Part shown: piece by piece, positions 25,706-33,617 of the stretch
Layout of the letters: each line of letters begins with the position of its first letter
How positions within the stretch are numbered: position 1 is the first letter of the stretch
Origin: Pararhodobacter sp.
GTDB lineage: Bacteria; Pseudomonadota; Alphaproteobacteria; Rhodobacterales; Rhodobacteraceae
Reading direction: 5' to 3'
Length of the DNA stretch: 51,382 bases
Assembly (NCBI GenBank): GCA_020832545.1
Contig: JAFIEK010000029.1
Coordinates: 1-51,382, forward strand
Translations under genes and position numbers: made by a program
Notes under the pieces: generated by a model
What the model was told of the DNA's origin: nothing
The model's input: the letters and a program-made list of their open reading frames with translations, nothing else
The model's database searches: none

Positions 25706-26650
25706 TCAGTCCCCGGCCATATCGGTGACAATGCGCACTGCGGACTTGGGGCGCACGTCAACTGAAAGGCGAAAGATATCTGGCCGGGCGTAATGCCCCG
25801 TCGCGTCAAAATCGTATTTTCCGCGCATGATTTCGTCGGTGTCGATCTCGGCATAGAGCACAGTTTCGCCACTGAAGTCCGGCCCCGCAAGTATTTGGCC
25901 CAGCGGGTTGATGATGGCGCTGCCGCCGCGCATCATTACGGTGTCAGCGTCATCCCCCAACGCGCTTTCATGGTCTGGCGGATAGGCGCCCCGCGTGATG
26001 TGCTGGCACGCCGTCAGGACAAAACAGCGCCCCTCCAGAGCGATGTGTTGCATCGTGGAGATCCAGGTGTCGCGGTCATCGGCGGTCGGCGCACAATAGA
26101 GCGTGATGCCCTGCGCATACATATGCATCCGAAGCGCCGGCATGTAGTTTTCCCAGCAGATCACCGACCCGACACGGCCGATATTGCTCTCAATGACCGG
26201 CATCGTGGAGCCGTCGCCAAAGCCCCAGATCAGCCGCTCGCCCGCCGTCGGCATCAGCTTGCGGTGCTTTCCGACCATCCCCGCCGCGCCGTCGAAATGC
26301 AGCACGGTGCAATAGAGCGTGCCACCCTCACGCTCGATGCACCCCATCACCAGAAAGATGCCGGTCTGCGCACAGGCCTCGGCCAGAAGCGCGACCTCGG
26401 GGCCGTCCAGCTCGATGGCGGCGGCATGATATGCGCGATAGGCTTCGCGGCCTTCCGGCTTGCGCATACCGATGGGCGCACCAAAACTGGCCCCCTTCGG
26501 ATAGCCGCCCAGAAACGCCTCGGGAAAGACGATGATCCGCGCGCCCTTCCCGGCGGCCACGTGCATTACCTCGACGGCCTTCTTCGCCGCCGCCATGGCA
26601 TCGGACGGAACCGAGGCGATCTGAGCCACTGCGGCGGTAAAGACGGTCAT
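25706..26650 (-). CDS. Nitrilase-family hydrolase
   Basis: A 314-residue nitrilase with the catalytic triad E44 (VFPEAF), K131 (GKHRKLMPT) and C165 (SVICWENYM). CWENYMP and the preceding GERLIWGFGDGSTMPV are typical of true nitrilases (nitrile to acid plus ammonia) more than amidases. An ATG at 26671 would add MTGEAAQ and overlaps the upstream stop by ATGA; I prefer 26650 because family proteins start at MTVF and a GGAGAGG lies ahead of it. In this context it may make a hydroxyaryl acid from an aryl nitrile for ring cleavage; that is inference. Confidence 0.88.
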   Translation of the reverse strand: MTVFTAAVAQIASVPSDAMAAAKKAVEVMHVAAGKGARIIVFPEAFLGGYPKGASFGAPIGMRKPEGREAYRAYHAAAIELDGPEVALLAEACAQTGIFLVMGCIEREGGTLYCTVLHFDGAAGMVGKHRKLMPTAGERLIWGFGDGSTMPVIESNIGRVGSVICWENYMPALRMHMYAQGITLYCAPTADDRDTWISTMQHIALEGRCFVLTACQHITRGAYPPDHESALGDDADTVMMRGGSAIINPLGQILAGPDFSGETVLYAEIDTDEIMRGKYDFDATGHYARPDIFRLSVDVRPKSAVRIVTDMAGD

Positions 26651-26667
26651 CTGCGCGGCCTCTCCTG

Positions 26668-27606
26668 TCATGTGTCCGCGTTGCTGGCGGCAGGACCCGC
26701 AGCAACCACTGGGTGACGGATCGTGCCGATCCCCTGCACATGCGCCACCACAACATCACCGGGCCACAGCCATTCCTGCGGGTCTTGCCCTGCGCCCACG
26801 CCTGCAGGTGTGCCGGTGGCAATGATGTCGCCCGGTTCCAGCGTTATCCCTGCCGAGATATCGGCGATCAGAACGGGGATGCGGAACAACATATGCGTGG
26901 TGTTTGAGCGTTGCTTTTCTACACCGTTGACCGTCAGCCAGAGATCGAGGGCATGAGGGTCGGCAATCTCGTCCGCCGTCACGATACAAGGGCCGAAGGG
27001 CGCGAAGGTATCCTGACCCTTTGAATAGATCCACTGACCGGCGCGGCGATTGTCACGCGCCGAAATGTCGATCATCACGGAATAGCCGAAGACATGATCC
27101 AGCGCATCGGCCTCGCTCACACGCCGGGCGGTCGTTCCCATGATCACCGCCAGCTCGACCTCCCAGTCAAGCTGGCGGGTGATCGCGCGATCATGTTCGA
27201 TTGGCATGCCCGGCCCGATCACAGAGGTCGGTGGCTTGGAAAAAATCACTGGCTGGGTGGGAAGATCCTTTGAGGTGTCAAGCGTCCTGCTCGATTCCGC
27301 GACATGCTCGACATAATTCAGGCCTATGCCGAAAATGTTCTTACGCGGTCGCGGAATGGGCGCCAGCAGGGTCAGGTTGACGAGGGGGTGCGCCACACCA
27401 ATCGGCCAGGCATCCCGCGCCTTGTCCAGTGCATCGCGCAGCCGGTCCAGCGCCGTCGGGCCAAGGTCGATCAGGTCCAGCATCCGGTCAGGCAGGGCGA
27501 TTCCGGCAGCATTGCCAAGTTCCGCCACGTCTATGACCAACGACCCTTCGATCACACCCAGTCTGGCCGGCGCCTCGATCCCGGCGCGGTAAGTCACAAG
27601 TTTCAT
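26668..27606 (-). CDS. Fumarylacetoacetate hydrolase-family protein
   Basis: A 312-residue FAH-fold enzyme of the longer class. Motifs: NIFGIGLNYVEHVAESS, metal-binding glutamates in QLDWEVELAVIMG and aspartates in GYSVMIDISARDNRR, and [20 protein letters not shown]. Such enzymes hydrolyse acylpyruvates or decarboxylate/isomerise ring-cleavage products. It follows the second ring-cleavage dioxygenase by five bases, so it probably acts on that enzyme's product. The start at 27606 (MKLVTYRAG) is the family start. Distinct from the shorter hydrolase at 19687. Confidence 0.88.
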   Translation of the reverse strand: MKLVTYRAGIEAPARLGVIEGSLVIDVAELGNAAGIALPDRMLDLIDLGPTALDRLRDALDKARDAWPIGVAHPLVNLTLLAPIPRPRKNIFGIGLNYVEHVAESSRTLDTSKDLPTQPVIFSKPPTSVIGPGMPIEHDRAITRQLDWEVELAVIMGTTARRVSEADALDHVFGYSVMIDISARDNRRAGQWIYSKGQDTFAPFGPCIVTADEIADPHALDLWLTVNGVEKQRSNTTHMLFRIPVLIADISAGITLEPGDIIATGTPAGVGAGQDPQEWLWPGDVVVAHVQGIGTIRHPVVAAGPAASNADT

Positions 27607-27611
27607 GTGTT

Positions 27612-28736
27612 TCAGTCCCTCAGATGCTGGTAGCCATCGTTTTCTCCGAATGCCTCTTCGCGATACAGGCCAAGGGCTCGCATCACGGGAATGTCGCTGA
27701 GGCAGAACAGGCACGCATCCTCACTGTCAGAGCCATTGGCATGTTCGTGCCAGGCCCAAGACGGAACGCAGAAGATATCGCGCTCCTGCCAATCAAATCT
27801 GCGCCCGTTGATGATCGAATGACCGCGCCCCTTGGCAACGTGATAAAGATAGCTGCCGGTATGCCGATGCGCGTGCGTACGCTCGCCCGGGCGCAACATC
27901 TGCATGGATGCCCCCAAGGTTTTCATCACCGGTCCATTCGTGGCGGGGTTCACATACTCCATCATCACGCCGTCAAATGGCGATCCGTCAGTGCATGCGG
28001 CGTATTTTGTAAGCGCCTCATAGGTTGGCGCCCATTCATACTTGAACATCGGGGAATACCCCTTGTCCCAAGCCCCGCCCGTGGGCGTCAGCCCGGGGTT
28101 TCCCCAGGTGCTGGTCATGTCATCGACCGGATAGGCCACGGCCTGCGAAAGATCAGGGTGCACCTCGTAAAAGTTGGCTTCCATCGCGTTGACGAAGGGG
28201 ATGTCCAGACCGTCCTGCCAGATGCAAGGGCTGCCCGAGGCATCGACCCCGTGTTCATGCCACGTCCCGTTCGGGGTCAGCACAAAATCGTTCTCGCCCA
28301 GGGTCATCTTGTGACCGTCAACCACGGTATAGGCACCCGCGCCCTCCATGATGAAGCGGATGGCCGAGGCCGAGTGGCGGTGCGCCGATGCGACCTCGCC
28401 GGGATGCATGACCTGAAGGCCCGCATAGATCCATCCGACCGCCGCCGCGACATCCGTGCGGCCTGGGTTGTTGAGATAGATCACGCGCCGACCTGCCTTT
28501 TCTGGGGTGACCAGCTCGACCGATCTCAACACATGCTCGCGAAGATCGCGGTAGCGCCACAGCGTCGGCTCTGATGACGACTGGGGTTGCCACGGCTCGA
28601 TCTTGTTCGCGACCGTCCACAAAGCTCCGGCGCTGAATTTCTCCAGCTCATCATAATAAGCCAGAAGTTCGGGCGTATCTTCGACATTCGCGCGTCCAGC
28701 GACGTCCTCCCGGTGGTTCTCGCGCGGCTTCGACAT
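27612..28736 (-). CDS. Bicupin ring-cleavage dioxygenase (salicylate/gentisate 1,2-dioxygenase type)
   Basis: A 374-residue bicupin dioxygenase longer than the gentisate dioxygenase at 20379. N-terminal cupin iron ligands are H119, H121 (SAHRHSASAIRF) and H160 (NGTWHEHG). Second cupin: HAHRHTGSYLYHVAKGRGHS. The ligand numbers, R83, R127 and H162 coincide, as I recall them, with salicylate 1,2-dioxygenase of Pseudaminobacter; position 106 is Gly and position 104 is Tyr. It could cleave gentisate, salicylate, 1-hydroxy-2-naphthoate or a substituted salicylate. First gene of the nitrilase operon, divergent from a GntR gene. Confidence 0.85.
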   Translation of the reverse strand: MSKPRENHREDVAGRANVEDTPELLAYYDELEKFSAGALWTVANKIEPWQPQSSSEPTLWRYRDLREHVLRSVELVTPEKAGRRVIYLNNPGRTDVAAAVGWIYAGLQVMHPGEVASAHRHSASAIRFIMEGAGAYTVVDGHKMTLGENDFVLTPNGTWHEHGVDASGSPCIWQDGLDIPFVNAMEANFYEVHPDLSQAVAYPVDDMTSTWGNPGLTPTGGAWDKGYSPMFKYEWAPTYEALTKYAACTDGSPFDGVMMEYVNPATNGPVMKTLGASMQMLRPGERTHAHRHTGSYLYHVAKGRGHSIINGRRFDWQERDIFCVPSWAWHEHANGSDSEDACLFCLSDIPVMRALGLYREEAFGENDGYQHLRD

Positions 28737-28780
28737 TTGGGCGCTCCTTGCTTGTTGCGAGTCTGACGATAGGGTGTAGT

Positions 28781-28811
28781 ATTTTCGCTGTAAACCTAAA
28801 TCTTCGAAAAT
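28781..28811. promoter_or_regulatory. Inverted repeat in the dioxygenase-GntR intergenic region
   Basis: ATTTTCG (28781-28787) and CGAAAAT (28805-28811) form a perfect 7-bp inverted repeat with a 17-base spacer. It lies between the two divergent start codons and just upstream of the probable GntR promoter. It may be the GntR operator; this is inferred from position only. Confidence 0.4.
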
Positions 28812-28819
28812 CTGACCTA

Positions 28820-28848
28820 TTGCCGCAAGAGTTCGCCCGCCGTATAAT
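28820..28848 (+). promoter_or_regulatory. Probable sigma-70 promoter of the GntR gene
   Basis: TTGCCG (28820-28825), 17 bases, then a consensus TATAAT (28843-28848). It reads toward the GntR start at 28877. Spacing and the -10 match are unusually good for this GC-rich window. Confidence 0.5.
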
Positions 28849-28876
28849 CATTTCCAAAGCAACAGACGGAACGCTG

Positions 28877-29575
28877 ATGACTCTTGCCGAACAGGTTTTT
28901 CACCAGTTGCGCCGCGACATTGTGAGCGGAAAGCTGAAGCCGATGCAGCCACTGCGGCTTGACCATCTCAAGAAGCTCTATGGCGTCGGCTTCTCACCAT
29001 TGCGCGAAGCCCTCAACCGGCTTCAGTCCGAACGGCTTGTGCAGTCGGTCGCGCTACGCGGGTTCACCGTGGCACCGGCGTCGCAGCGCGAGATGTGGGA
29101 TGCCATTGAAACCCGGATCCTGATCGAAACACGGGCCCTGCGCTTGTCGATTGCACTGGGCGACGACGATTGGGAAAGCCGGTTGGTCGGCAGCCTTCAT
29201 GCCCTGACCTTGCAGCACAAACGGATGGCCGACAACAACGCGGCAGCCTCTGCGGACGAAGACGAGGCACTGGAAGCACGCCATCAAGAGTTTCACGCCA
29301 CACTGATCAGCGCCTGCGGATCTGAACGCCTGATCGATTTTGCGCAAAAGCTCTACATCCAGACCGAACGTTATCGCTATTCCGGGCTGCATCAGCGGTT
29401 GCCGGTGGGCGACCGTGACGTGCGGGCAGAACACGGCGCGCTGCTGTCGGCGGCCATCGACCGCGATGCCGACCGCGCCGCAGCCCTTCTCAAGCGTCAC
29501 TACCGGCTGACCGGCGAAATGCTGGACCGGACCTTTGACCCTTCTCTCGGCGAGAAAAAAGCCATGAGTAGCTGA
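28877..29575 (+). CDS. GntR-family regulator, FCD subfamily
   Basis: A 232-residue regulator. The DNA-binding domain is MTLAEQVFHQLRRDIVSGKL and LDHLKKLYGVGFSPLREALN, followed by an FCD domain with metal-ligand histidines in RHQEFHATLISACGSERL and RAEHGALLSAAIDRD. The frame is open to 28748, but that extension crosses the promoter; 28877 is the family start. Divergent from the dioxygenase-FAH-nitrilase-flavin reductase operon and its probable regulator. Confidence 0.88.
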   Translation: MTLAEQVFHQLRRDIVSGKLKPMQPLRLDHLKKLYGVGFSPLREALNRLQSERLVQSVALRGFTVAPASQREMWDAIETRILIETRALRLSIALGDDDWESRLVGSLHALTLQHKRMADNNAAASADEDEALEARHQEFHATLISACGSERLIDFAQKLYIQTERYRYSGLHQRLPVGDRDVRAEHGALLSAAIDRDADRAAALLKRHYRLTGEMLDRTFDPSLGEKKAMSS

Positions 29576-29576
29576 C

Positions 29577-29873
29577 GGCGCGCCCAGACTTCCAGCAGCC
29601 GACCAGGTGAACGTTCAGCGCGTGAATACCCGGAAGGGCGTATCGCACCACCACGCGATGCAGATATCGCGCGATATTTGCATCGGCCATCTGATTGCAC
29701 AGGACGGGGAAGAACGCGGCGTCGCGGGCGATCACCCCGATATTGGCATCATTTCCCTCATCACCGCTGCGCCCCAAAGCCTGCGCCCTCAACCGCACGT
29801 TCACCAGATCGCCCGCCACAGGCGCGATCTGCGGCAGCCGACGTCGATCAGGCATCCGATAAGCCCTGAGCAT
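29577..29873 (-). pseudogene. AtuA-like C-terminal domain relic
   Basis: The minus-strand frame contains RAQALGRSGDEGNDANIGVI then ARD, and RYLHRVVVRYALPGIHALNV. These are the hallmark blocks of the ferredoxin-fold domain at the C-terminus of AtuA-like (acyclic terpene utilisation, DUF1446) proteins, where RSGDKG and NIGVIAR are strongly conserved. The large N-terminal domain is absent and the end is replaced by unrelated sequence that overlaps the antisense of the GntR gene. I call it a fragment left by rearrangement, although standalone versions of this domain exist. Confidence 0.5.
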
Positions 29874-29943
29874 CAGGTTATATTATGTCAACGGCGGAGA
29901 AAAAGCCTGCCACGCGTGGAGTGCGCCCCTCAGGTTGGGCCAA

Positions 29944-30903
29944 TCATGCAGCTCTTTTTGACCAGGGCGCGATGTTCCTTTTTTCGAACTGGTTGGGGCT
30001 CAGATAGCCGAGCGCTGAATGCAGCCTGGTGGTGTTGTAGAAGTTGTCGATGAGGTTTGGCAAAACTGCGGCAACGTCATCGAAAGTCTCATATTCTGTT
30101 GCATAGACCGCCTCGACCTTCAGCGTCTTTATGAAGCTTTCGGCTTGTGCATTATCGTATGGATTCGCTCGTCGGCTCATTGAACCAAAGAAGCCGTGGC
30201 GCTTGAGGATGCAGCGATGCTGGGAAGCGGCATATTGCGCGCCCCTGTCGGTATGTAAGACGCATCCGGGCAGCGGGCGCCGGGATGCGATCGCGGCCTG
30301 CAGCGCTGCCACGGTAAGGCGCACGTCGATGTTGCGGCCCAGCCCATAGCCGACGACCTTGCGCGACCAGGTATCCAGAATGACGGCCAGATAGACGAAG
30401 CCGGTCTCAATGGCGACATGGGGGTATATCGGACTGTCGTGACTGCTGTCGGTGGTCACGACATAACGGCGTTTCCACTTTGGGTTGAGACTGTTCTGGC
30501 GTATGATACGCTGCACTTTCTTCGAGTTCACTATAAGGCCACGGTGCCGCAGTTCGGCTGTGACACGACGATATCCATAGTTGCGGCAGGTTTCAGTGAT
30601 CGGCCTGATGACACCGATGATCGGGTCTTCCGCCGTTGGGCCGGGAGAGGCGTAGAAGCTGGAACGGGGCAGATCCATCAGCGCGCACCCCTGTCTAACC
30701 AAGAGGCCGGTGATCACGGATGTAGACGCGCTTCTCTGCGACCGTCCGCGCCATTTTAAAAACTCGATCTCCCGCGCCTGGCGGCCGACAAGCCGTTCGA
30801 GAGCCGCAATCAGTGTTTCGTATTCAGGAAGCAACTCCTCTCCGATGGCGTCGTCATCGAACTCGCGGCGCTCATACTTGTCGATCCAGATCGGGATCAG
30901 CAC
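29944..30903 (-). CDS. IS3-family transposase, damaged (OrfA tail fused to OrfB)
   Basis: A 319-codon frame. The first 60 residues are the C-terminal coiled coil of an OrfA (ELLPEYETLIAALERLVGRQ and AREIEFLK), running in frame into OrfB with the HTH_21 part (GYRRVTAELRHRGLIVNSKK) and the rve integrase domain. LHTDRGAQYAAS supplies the second Asp and NAQAESFIKTLKVE the Glu. The segment that should hold the first catalytic Asp (usually ...W-x-x-D-x-T-Y...) is missing: SPIYP runs straight into HVAIETGFVYL. The OrfA N-terminus is also gone. The element is therefore unlikely to transpose. Its upstream end abuts the ferredoxin reductase relic. Confidence 0.85.
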   Translation of the reverse strand: MLIPIWIDKYERREFDDDAIGEELLPEYETLIAALERLVGRQAREIEFLKWRGRSQRSASTSVITGLLVRQGCALMDLPRSSFYASPGPTAEDPIIGVIRPITETCRNYGYRRVTAELRHRGLIVNSKKVQRIIRQNSLNPKWKRRYVVTTDSSHDSPIYPHVAIETGFVYLAVILDTWSRKVVGYGLGRNIDVRLTVAALQAAIASRRPLPGCVLHTDRGAQYAASQHRCILKRHGFFGSMSRRANPYDNAQAESFIKTLKVEAVYATEYETFDDVAAVLPNLIDNFYNTTRLHSALGYLSPNQFEKRNIAPWSKRAA

Positions 30904-31107
30904 GGGGTATCGCGAGGTCGTCGTGCGGGCGGCGGATCAAGGGCCGCGCTCGAACTGGTATTTCGGTGAGGAAGGGTTGCTGGCCGTCGACGCCATCAAC
31001 GACCCGTGCAGCTTCATGATTGCCAAACGCGCTCTCCAAGAAGCCACACAGGTGAATCCATCTGCGGTTACACACCCCTCTGTTGATCTCAAATCGTCAC
31101 TTATGAA
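30904..31107 (+). pseudogene. Ferredoxin reductase C-terminal relic, split by IS66
   Basis: The plus-strand frame reads GYREVVVRAADQGPRSNWYF and GEEGLLAVDAINDPCSFMIA, then KRALQ, the C-terminal reductase domain of FAD-dependent ferredoxin/rhodocoxin reductases that serve P450s or Rieske oxygenases. It is cut on the left by the IS3 fragment and on the right by IS66. Across the IS66 element the frame resumes at 33483 and reads LLNKVTP then TGA (33504-33506), so the intact protein probably ended ...VDLKSSLLNKVTP. The FAD and NAD domains are gone. Its lost partner oxygenase may have been part of the aromatic pathway upstream. Confidence 0.7.
31100..31107 (+). repeat. Left copy of the IS66 target-site duplication
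   Basis: CTTATGAA directly abuts the left IS66 end. The right copy at 33483-33490 is CTTCTGAA, matching 7 of 8 bases. IS66 elements make 8-bp duplications. One base has changed since insertion. Confidence 0.75.
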
Positions 31108-31119
31108 GTAAGCGTCCGG

Positions 31120-32634
31120 TTAGGCCGCGTGGTTTGACCAGTTCCAGGGCAGTAAATCGTCGACGCGGGTGATCTTGTAGTCGGGGATGCAGGCCAGCGT
31201 ATCGGCGAGCCATCTTTGCGGGTCCACACCATTCAGCTTGGCGGTCTTGATCAGGGTGTAGGCGATGGCGGCGGCGTGGCCGCCAGTCTGCGATCCGACG
31301 AACAGGTAGTTCTTCCTTCCGACGGCCACGGAACGCATGCCGCGCTCGGCTGTGTTGTTGTCCAGTTCGAGGAAGCCGTGATCGAGATAGGGCCGAAGCC
31401 GTTTGATGCGCGTCAGGCTATACCGGATTGTCATGGCCAGCGGTGACTTGCCGAAGATCGTCGGTAGTTGGCCGTGCAGCCAGCTTTCCAATTCGTCGAA
31501 GATGGGCACCGCCTTCGCCTGGCGGATCTCGACGCGCCGGTCCGGCGGTGATCCCCGCGCCTCTTTCTCGACGGTGTAGAGCTGTGCGGTGCGCCGGATC
31601 GCCTCGTCGGCGATGGCCGATCCCTGGGCCCTGTGGACGTCAACGAACTTGCGCCGGACATGGGCCATGCAGGCGACCTCGTGGATGTCGCTGGACCGGT
31701 AGATGTTCTCGAACCCAGCGTAGTCATCGGCATGCATCCAGCCTCGGTAACCTGCGAGATGATCCTTGGGGTGCTGGCCCTTCCGATCGGGCGGGGAGCG
31801 ATACCAGCTGGCGGGCGGGGCATCGCCGCCCCAAGGCAGCTCGTCGCGCCCATAGGCCCACAGCCGCGCTGTCGCGGTCTTGCCGGTGCCGGGCGCCAGC
31901 ATCTTGACCGGGGTGTCGTCCGCGAAGATCGCCTGTCCGGCCAGCACATGCCGCCCGATGGCCTCCGCCAGCGGTTCCAGCAGCGCGGTGGACTTTCCGA
32001 CCCAATCCGCCAACGTCGAGCGGTCGAGGTCGAGCCCCTCGCGCTCGAAGATCTGGCTCTGTCGATACAAGGGCAGATGATCGGCGTATTTGGAGACCAG
32101 CACATGCGCCAGAAGACCTGGGCTGGGACGACCGCGCTCGATCGGGCGGGATGGCAAAGCGGCCTGAGTGAAGGCTTCGCAGCCGGAACAGGTCATGCGC
32201 GGGCGGACGATCCGGTTCACGATGAACCTGCCGGGAACATACTCCAGCTCTTCGGTCACATCCTCGCCGAGGCGGCGCAGCGTCCCACCGCAATGGGCAC
32301 AGTCCTCGTCGCCGGTGGTCAGCTCGATCTCCTGGCGCAGGATGTGGTCGGGGATGGGCCGACGCTTCGGCTTGTCCTTCTCCTCTTCGTCCGGTAGGCG
32401 CAGCTTCGCGGTCATCTTGGCGAGGGATATCTCGCTGGCCTCAAGCGCCAGCTGAAGCTGTAGAGTCGTCTCCGACGAGGGGCCGAACCTGTGGCTGCGG
32501 TGAGTGTCGAGCTGGTGGCGCAGCTTCTCGATCAGCATCGCCTGCGACTTCACTTCGGCCAGCAGAAGTGCCGTGAACCGCCGCAGGTCTTCGGGATCTT
32601 CCGGCAGGGATTTGGCCACGTCCAGCATGGCCAA
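31120..32634 (-). CDS. tnpC: IS66 transposase TnpC
   Basis: A 504-residue DDE transposase. Order: coiled-coil leucine zipper-like N-terminus (LLLAEVKSQAMLIEKLRHQL), zinc-finger domain (CAHCGGTLRRLGEDV and CSGC), catalytic core with Asp in AIFADDTPVKML and Asp in MHADDYAGFENIY, and Glu in LDNNTAERGMRSVAVGRKNY. C-terminal IS66_C segment KLNGVDPQRWLADTLACIPD is present. Start at 32634, or 32628 at the second Met. It appears intact. Confidence 0.93.
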   Translation of the reverse strand: MAMLDVAKSLPEDPEDLRRFTALLLAEVKSQAMLIEKLRHQLDTHRSHRFGPSSETTLQLQLALEASEISLAKMTAKLRLPDEEEKDKPKRRPIPDHILRQEIELTTGDEDCAHCGGTLRRLGEDVTEELEYVPGRFIVNRIVRPRMTCSGCEAFTQAALPSRPIERGRPSPGLLAHVLVSKYADHLPLYRQSQIFEREGLDLDRSTLADWVGKSTALLEPLAEAIGRHVLAGQAIFADDTPVKMLAPGTGKTATARLWAYGRDELPWGGDAPPASWYRSPPDRKGQHPKDHLAGYRGWMHADDYAGFENIYRSSDIHEVACMAHVRRKFVDVHRAQGSAIADEAIRRTAQLYTVEKEARGSPPDRRVEIRQAKAVPIFDELESWLHGQLPTIFGKSPLAMTIRYSLTRIKRLRPYLDHGFLELDNNTAERGMRSVAVGRKNYLFVGSQTGGHAAAIAYTLIKTAKLNGVDPQRWLADTLACIPDYKITRVDDLLPWNWSNHAA

Positions 32635-32687
32635 TCATAACAAAACAAGGGTGAAACGGGAATCCCGAACGTGCTGTCGCGCGCGGT

Positions 32688-33035
32688 TTATCCTGCCTTG
32701 AGCGGCGTCCAGCTGCGCTGCGGCAGACGCCAGTCGATACCCTCCAGCAGCATCGCCAGCTGCGCCGGCGGCCGCGCGATCTTGCCCTCCTTCGCCGACG
32801 GCCACACGAACCGCCCCTTCTCTAGACGCTTGCTGAACAGGCATGCGCCCTGGCCGTCCCACCAGATGATCTTGATCAGATCACCGCGCCGACCGCGGAA
32901 GACGAACAAGTGCCCAGCGAACGGGTCCTGCATCAGCACTGTCTCCGCCTGGGCCGCAAGCGTGGTGAACCCGCGCCGCATGTCCGTCACGCCTGCCGCC
33001 AGCCATACGCGGGTGTTCGCCGGGACCGGGATCAT
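32688..33035 (-). CDS. tnpB: IS66 accessory protein TnpB
   Basis: A 115-residue IS66 Orf2 protein with the family blocks [40 protein letters not shown] and [17 protein letters not shown]. Required with TnpA for efficient IS66 transposition; biochemical role is unknown. It overlaps the tnpA stop by ATGA. Not related to the RNA-guided TnpB of IS200/IS605. Confidence 0.93.
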   Translation of the reverse strand: MIPVPANTRVWLAAGVTDMRRGFTTLAAQAETVLMQDPFAGHLFVFRGRRGDLIKIIWWDGQGACLFSKRLEKGRFVWPSAKEGKIARPPAQLAMLLEGIDWRLPQRSWTPLKAG

Positions 33036-33400
33036 CCGGACAGGCCCCGGATCAGCCGGACCAGCGCTTCGGGATCGTAGGTCCTGCTGATCCGCAGCCG
33101 GTCACCGCCTGCGAGGTCAATCTCGATCATCCCTGCCACAGGTGCGGGATCGGCGGCGGCTTCGCTATCGTCGTGCATGGGCCGATCAACGATCTCGACG
33201 GGAAGGAAACACGCCGCATCCGGCTCCACCGCGGGCTCCGGCGCATAGCGCGGGTCGCGCAGCCATTTGAATATCAGGTTGGCGTTCATCGCGTAGCGCT
33301 GCGCCACCCGCGCAACCGAAACACCCGGTGCCGTCGTCTGCAAACAGATCGACCGCTTCTTCTCGTCCGTCCAAAGCCGCTTCGTCCGACGCGCCATCAC
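33032..33400 (-). CDS. tnpA: IS66 accessory protein TnpA (HTH)
   Basis: A 122-residue IS66 Orf1 protein. The N-terminal helix-turn-helix reads [20 protein letters not shown] and [20 protein letters not shown], the standard transposase_8-like fold, followed by an acidic linker and [20 protein letters not shown]. First gene of the element, 70 bases inside the right inverted repeat. Confidence 0.92.
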   Translation of the reverse strand: MMARRTKRLWTDEKKRSICLQTTAPGVSVARVAQRYAMNANLIFKWLRDPRYAPEPAVEPDAACFLPVEIVDRPMHDDSEAAADPAPVAGMIEIDLAGGDRLRISRTYDPEALVRLIRGLSG

Positions 33401-33617
33401 GCACCCACAGTGTCCACTATCCCATAGTGGACACTATCGATCATCCTCTATGCGCGGCAGAGCAGCGACGCCGGACGCTTACCTTCTGAACAAGGTAACG
33501 CCTTGACCGAAGGAGAGCTGACCTGCTGTCCGCAAAACTCGGAAACGCTACCGGTTTCGTGAATACAAGGAATGAACTGGTCGCAGCGAAAGGGTCACAT
33601 CTTTGTGCCGAACTGGA

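Larger units (their letters stand above)
31108..33482 (-). mobile_element. IS66-family insertion sequence, complete
   Basis: The element is 2375 bp with terminal inverted repeats GTAAGCGTCCGG (31108-31119) and its exact complement at 33471-33482; the GTAAGCG end is typical of IS66. It carries tnpA, tnpB and tnpC in the usual order on the minus strand, all open. It is flanked by CTTATGAA and CTTCTGAA, a near-perfect 8-bp duplication, which shows insertion by itself and in place. The target was the last codons of a ferredoxin reductase gene. Confidence 0.9.

Noticed and set aside
32688-33035. TnpB as an RNA-guided nuclease gene
   Set aside because: The name is shared, but this is the 115-residue IS66 accessory protein; there is no RuvC domain or associated omega RNA.
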